From the NCBI GenBank assembly GCA_905160935.1, contig CAJHZI010000876.1:847001-911000 (forward strand): DNA of 64,000 nt. Reading direction: 5' to 3'. Under the pieces are notes generated by a model. That model searched no databases and was not told where the DNA came from. It was given only the letters and a program-made list of their open reading frames with translations. The position numbers were made by a program, and so were the translations under genes. Below, in pieces: positions 23,781 to 31,391 of the stretch (position 1 is the stretch's first letter; each line of letters begins with the position of its first letter). Source of the DNA: Enchytraeus crypticus. Its lineage: Eukaryota; Annelida; Clitellata; Enchytraeida; Enchytraeidae.

Positions 23781-26700
23781 AATGGATTGATTGATTGACT
23801 GATTGATTGATTTGTTGATTGATTACCTCCTAGGTAGTAGTTCTGGGTAGTGGTGAAGGACAGCTGCCTGTTTGCCACATCGGGTCGCCCATCCACCGTC
23901 ACGTTAAGCTTTCCCAGGTTACCAGAGGATGAGGAGGTCGAGATGTCGATGATGACGGAGTGCCAAAGCCCGTCTGTGAAATACAGTGCCTCAGCTACCG
24001 GGTCAACTGTGCCAATCAATCAACCAATTATTCAATCAATTAATCAATCAATCAATCAATTAATCAATCAATCGGTTAATCAATCGATCAACTACTCAAT
24101 CAATCAATCAATTAATTAATTAATCTGTCAATTAATCAATCAATAGATCTATCAATCAAATCAGAACCCGTCTGTGTAATACAGTGCCTCATGCACCGGG
24201 GCAACTATGCCAATCAATCAATCAATCGATAGATCAATCAATAGATTAATCAATCAGTCAGTCAGTCAGTCAATCAATCAACTACATAACTACATAAAAT
24301 GACACACACAGCTACACCCACAACTATACACACAGACATACAAAGCTACACGTACATACAATAGCACACACAGTTACACATACAGATATGCAAAGCTACA
24401 TACAATGACACACACACCTACAAATAATGAGACAGAGTGATACTCACGGTTGACTAGGGTGTTGGACACTATGTTACCGTCTGTCTGTAACTTGTACTCC
24501 AGCAATCCATCGTTGTTCAGCTTGATCTGCAGCAACATGATCACCAACCACTTACAATATCTATGCAGAGGAAATATCATCATCATCATCATCTTCATCA
24601 TCGTCATCATCATCTTCCATTGAATCCAAGTTTAGCTATGGTTGGAATATGAATAGACCTTCTCAACTTCTCTCTGAGAAATGAGGATTTTTTCGATTCG
24701 CTTTAGAAAATATAGTGCTATTTACCTGTAAGGCGCCTGTAAAGCGGTCTCGAAGACCGGATACCGGTCATGACATAGCTATAGAATTTTTCGGAGGTTA
24801 TTATTGTTGTTATATCTGTATTTATTTATCAATTTCTTAATAATAATTAGTTAATAAATTTTAATTGAATTGATATATAAATAAATAGATTAAAAATTAA
24901 AATATTATTAAATAAATTGATATATAAATAATTAATTTTCCAGTTAGAGCAGCACAAGTCCCACCTGGAAGCGTCCCGGATTGAGGAGGGTGTAAAAGAG
25001 CAATCCGTCTCTGTTGAATGACCGGAAGTCAAAACTGGCTCGTAATGTTTTCTCCCCCTGACTGCGCTCAAACTTCAAGTACGACTCCATAGTGGGAAAT
25101 GTGAACGGTATCACAGGATCAGCCTGTGGGGTGGGAAAATAATTATGCAAAAGTGTTTATTTATTAAATAAGATCATGTGTGGTTTAGGTTTAGATTAAA
25201 ACGTTTAATTTAATTTAATGAATGAATGAATGCTTGATTGAATGAATGATTGCTTTGTTGAGTGAAAAAATGAATTTACTGATTGAATGAATGAATGCTT
25301 GGCTGATTGAATGATTTTTTGACTGATTAAGCGATATATTGATAGTCAGAATTATTAATTGACTGAGGAATTGATTGATTAACTGATTTACAGACAGAGT
25401 AAATGATTAACTGAATTAGTGGTTAACTGCATGACCATGCAATATCAAATGCTTGATTAATTTGTTCATTGTTGACTAAATGACTTTAACTGATTAACTG
25501 ACTGATCGATTGATCGATTGATTGAATGACTGACTGATTAGAAGACTTTTACAGTTTGATTGATCGATTGGTTGACTCATTGATGAAATATCTATTTGAT
25601 TGATTCATTGATTTCTTGATTGCCCTAACTGGTCCAACGATTAACTGAATCATTGAATGACACAGCTGATTGATTGGTTGATGTCAATGATTTGTTTTTA
25701 AGTACTAACCGCACAGCTGCTGCTGTACATGACGCTGCCGTGAGAGCTGTACCTAGACTGACCCATCCTAGCGTCCTGAATGAGGTTGGCGTAGTTGAAC
25801 CAGACGTTCTCCAGACATCCCGTGAAGTTCCTCATCGCCTGCATCGTCTTTCCAGGCTGCTGAAAGTTATCCAGCCCTCCCAGGTGGATCTTCAAGATTT
25901 GCATTAACCAATCAAGCGATCAATTATCAGAATTCATGATGATTATTTACATTCAGCATAATTTTTACTTTCTTATATCTTAATTTATGACATATGAGAT
26001 GATGATGCTAATGTTTGGGAACACAGGATTGATTTCTCAGGGAATGGCGCCTCTGCCCAGTAAATGTTAGTCGAAGCTGAGGAAGGCCCACCTCAGCATA
26101 AGCAGACTACCCCATGAATAATGATATATCAAAATGAATGTTATTGATGATTTAAAGATCAACTGGTATGTGGACATGGAGAGAGAACGGAAGATAAGTG
26201 AAGGCGTTATATACCATGGACCTGCCAGTAGGCAATGCACTAAGAGAGAGAGAGAGAGAGAGAGAGAGAGTAAAAGATGACGACTACAAAAATAAAATCA
26301 GTTTGCTACTGGCTGGAGCCAGTGGCACTGTCGGTAAGGTATTCGACCGCGGATCAGTAGGCCTATGTGCGGGTTCAAATCCTGGGCTCGCCCCTCACTG
26401 ACATCGATTTAGAGTGAGGAAACTAACGTTAACTTTAGCTTTAGCTTTAGCTTTAACGTTACCAGCTTTTTACAGTATCATGCATAGGTCAGTTGGTAGA
26501 GTGGGGGTGTAATATTCCATGGACCTAGGCTGAAAATCTCATATAATTCTACATATTATTGTCATCATGAGACCATCTTATCGAGATCCAGTTGGTAGAA
26601 GTCGCCATTGGTCATGTTGCTGATGGTCAGCCTATCGACGGTCAGATTGACAGCTCTGTCCTTCCTCGAGATGACAACATCGTGCCATTGGTTGTCGTCC

Positions 26701-27304
26701 AGCAGGCTACCAGCCCTTAGGAATGTGTCTCCTGAGGCCTGGGCTATAGAGCCTGCATCAATAAATCAATCAGTCAATCAGTCAATAAGTCAGTCAATCA
26801 ATCAGTCTCTCAGTAAATCAATCAGTCAGTCATTCAATCAATCAGTTACTCAATAAATCAATCAGTCAGTCATTCAGTCAGTCAGTCAATTAGTCAGTCA
26901 ACAAATCAATCAGTCAATCTCTCAGTCAGTCAGTCAATCAATAATTCAATCAGTCAATCAATCAATCATGAATTATTTACAGATTGATCAAGTGATCGAT
27001 CGATTGATTGATTGACTGACTGATTGATTGACTGATTGATTGACTGGCTGATTGATTGATTTACCTAGATCGATATTGAGATGCAGACGACCGCGCAGTA
27101 GTTCTAGTATTAGGTAGTCTCCCTGGTTACCATCAGCAAACAACAGCAGCCCGTCCGCCATGTTTGTTCTGAACCTCAGCTTTATGATGTCCTCTCTGCT
27201 CTGCACAAACTCGTTAGAACCGCTTATATCCAGCGAGATCCGGCTCTTACCGTCCAACGTTACCCCCTCGCTGTCTGCAGGCAGGAGTAAACAACAACAA
27301 ATAC

Positions 27305-27358
<54 letters not shown>

Positions 27359-30300
27359 GTATATATACATGTATATATATCATTATTATTATATATATAT
27401 TATATATTATATTATATATAACATATATATATATATATTATATATTTATATTAATATTATATATTATATATTATATATTATATATTATATATATATTATA
27501 TATTATATATTATATATTATATATTATATATTATATATTATATATTATATATTATATATTATATATTATATATTATATATTATATATTATATAATATATC
27601 TCTGCAGGCAGGAGAAAACATAACAGAATGTCTTGATAGCGTAGGGGTAAGTCATGAAGTTTTAAATTATAGTTCTTGTGGTGAATTGAACTCTCGTTCC
27701 AGATGTGCTAATAGCTATCTATTATGTATTTACGAAACTTTACATTAAAATAAGTCATAAATTATCGTTTATATTAAAATAAATTATGAATATTTTAATT
27801 TTTCTAAGGACTACTCACTGAATGGACATCCGTAGAGCTCTAGCCGTAGTGATATGAAGAGATTCCATCGCTGAGGATTGATCCTGATGTAGCGTGCTAC
27901 TATAGGGTAGGGCAGTTCGCTCCTAACTATGCTGTTGTCATCCGTGTTAGCTTCAAACATCTGCAATCAATCAGTCAATCAGTCAATCAATCAGTCGTTC
28001 AATGAGCTACTACGGGATAGGGTAGGTTATCAATGCCGTTATGACATGTTTATCTACAAATATTAAATTGATTGGTTTTAGAGTAAATTAAGTAATATTA
28101 AATTAACTTAATTAGTCAAACAATCAATAAATCAATAGAGAAGTTCATCATCGAGTCATCCATTAAGCATTTATTGTAAGTAAATCAATTAATAAATTAA
28201 ATAATCAAATTGTATGATGGTTTCAACTGAATACTTTTTTGGTCTTGTAAAATAAATACATGTGTTTAATCGCAAGTACTCAATTGTATTGCATTTTATT
28301 GTATTGTATTGCATTGTATTGCATTGTATTATATTGTATCGTACCGTATCGTATCGTATCCCATCTTATACTCGCATAAGGAGTAGTGCCGTACTCGTTC
28401 GTATATACGGTCCAGGTCTTATTGTATTGTATTGTATCGTATCATATTGTTTCCTATCCTATCGTATTGTATTGTATCCTATCGTATTGTATACTCACAT
28501 ATGGAGTGCCGTACTGGTTCGTATACACGGTCCAGGTCTTATTGTCGGTGGAGAACTCCAGGTAATACTCGGTGACGTACTCATTGCTGCCCCTACGCCC
28601 CTGGGTGGCCACGGCCGAGATCACCTGCCTCTGCCCCCCGTCCACCCCCAGGTACTGACGGTTGTTCGGCACCCCCGAGGTCCAGGCGCCGCCCCCTGAA
28701 ATTTATTTTACTTTTTGCAAGTTTGGGCTTATTTAACAAGTAAATCCCTTTTCTTTAATTTCCTGTTTTAGGACGGGTCTTCTGGAATTTGGATTTTTGT
28801 ATTGTTTTGGTAGAGCTGGTGAAGCTAAAGTTAACGTCAGTTTCCTCACTCGAAAACGATGTCAGTGACGGGCGAGCCCAGGATTTATTTGGATACTTTT
28901 GTTTTGTTCGTCTGCTCGAGTTTTGGTTAATTTGTTTTCGATGTTGTCATTGATATTAGCAGCACCTTTTCGCTTTTGATTAGTGTCAGAAACTGATTGG
29001 AGTAAACAATTATATCTAAAAGTACTTTCTAAAACGAAGGCTGCTTAATGTTTGTGTTCATGCATTTTGTATCAATAATAACAGCAGTAAATAATAAAGA
29101 TTTAACGTCCGTTTCCCCATACAAGGATAATGTCATATCCATACCTTAATGTAGCTATTAAAGCTTGTTGCTTATAGCTTCATATACGAGTATTAGAGCA
29201 AATAGATCAGAAATTAAGTGATATATTATCAGACTGAATTCGTTAGAAAGACATCAGGGCTAGAGCTACATACCTTCATATTTTCCATGGATGACCCACG
29301 GGTTTCCATCTAAAACCACAAACAAACGATTTCTGAGTAACTAACCCACATTAAACCTGTAACAAGTAACAGATTTGAAGCTAAGCATTCAGAGTTGATA
29401 AGCACATACTGGTGGCTAAGCAAAGACTGGTGGATATAAGCACCAATTGGTGGTATAAACACATACTGTGACTAAGCACACACTGTGTGTGCTTATACCA
29501 CATAAGCACACACTGGTGGATATCAGTGATTTCAAATGGTTTAACTGAGAATTCAGAGGCTGATTATGATGACTACTTGGACTATGTAACCATTAAAAGA
29601 AAATATTCAATTGAGATTCAAGACTCAATGGCCTGTATCAGGTATAAATTTAGGAATTATTTTAAAGAGATATTGGCATAGCTAATACTAATGATGTTTA
29701 AGAAGAGTTTGAGTTTGGTACTTTAGTTATGAATGTTTACTTTCTTTCTTTATATTGATTTATGTTGTGTTTATGTTGTGTTTATGTTTTGTTTATGTTG
29801 TGTTTATGTTGTGTTTATGTTTTGTTTATGTTGTGTTTATGTTGTGTTTATGTTTTGTTTATGTTGTGTTTATGTTGTGTTTATGTTTTGTTTATGTTGT
29901 GTTTATGTTGTGTTTATGTTGTGTTTGTGTTGTGTTTATGTTGTGTTTATGTTGTGTTTATGTTTATGTTGTGTTTATGTTGTGTTTGTTGTGTTTATGT
30001 TGTGTTTATGTTGTGTTTATGTTGTGTTTATGTTGTGTTTATGTTCTGACTCAATCTCAAGAGAGATTGAGTCAGAAATCTCAATTGATTGAGATTTCTG
30101 ACTCAATCTCAAGAGAGATTGAGTTAGCGAGTATTTGAAATCCTTGCACTTAGTATTTATTTACTATTTATTTTTAACTTTGACAAATCAGCAAGTGGTA
30201 ACGAGGGGCCAAATTCCCCCCAATCCCCCTATAAATAATAAAAGTAAACCTATTTATAAAGCAGGTAAAGCTAAGGTTAGCGTCAGTTTCCTCACTCGAA

Positions 30301-31344
30301 AGTGATGTCAGTGACGGACGAGCCCAGGATTGGAATACCGCACATACTGATCCGCCGTTGAGTATCATACCGACATCGCCACTGACTCGAGCCAGATAGG
30401 GTTAGAGTTACGGTTTCATATTAGACATAGTGTTATATAGTAGAAATAGTTAAGTAGCCAAGCGTTAGAAGAAGGGTAAAATTATTGTAGCGAATTTATA
30501 TGAACTTAATTTAAATAGAAAATAGTTAAAATATATAATACTAGTTTTAATATTACAGTACATTATTTGTAATACTCACCCACCCAACCCCTAAGGCGGC
30601 CCAAGTGGGCGGCCCTTTTAGGGCTCATCACAGAGGACGCCCACATGTTCTGATCTGGGATGTACTTCTTCTCGAGGCCCAGGGCCACAGGGTACTGACA
30701 GGGCTCCGTGATGTCGATGTCAGATGGGCCTCCTACAATACAATACAATACGAAACGATACAATACAATACAATAAAATGCAATATAATATAATGTAATA
30801 TTATACGATAGAATACGATAGGATACGATACCATAGTATACGATACGACACGATACGTTACGTTACGATACTATACCATACGATGCGATACAATACGATA
30901 TAATATAATACAATACGATACGATACAATAGAATACAATATAAAAACAATACGACACGATACGATACGATAAAATACGATACAAAACGATACAATACAAT
31001 ACGATATAATACAATAAAATAAAATAAAATAAAATACAATATACAATACAGTACGTAAGAGGCAACTAAAGCAGGAGCTGAGGATGGCAAGAGGGACCCA
31101 CCTCACCATGAAATATTTCCTCTCAGGATTAAATGGTAATTAATCCATATGAATGAGGAAGGCAACGCAAATCACCTACATAAGGTATGGATAAGGTATA
31201 GACTTTGTGAAGGGATTAACTTGTTGATCTAAGGAGTGTTCTTGTGGATCGAGAAAACAGACTTTGAGTATGAATATGTACCTTGAACTTGCCACTTGGC
31301 AGTGCACTGACGATGTAGAGAGAAAGAGAGAGATATAGAGAAAA

Positions 31345-31391
<47 letters not shown>

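Noticed and set aside
29733..30138. Three overlapping Cys/Val/Phe/Leu-rich ORFs
   Set aside because: Open frames from the TTATGTTGTG tandem tract.
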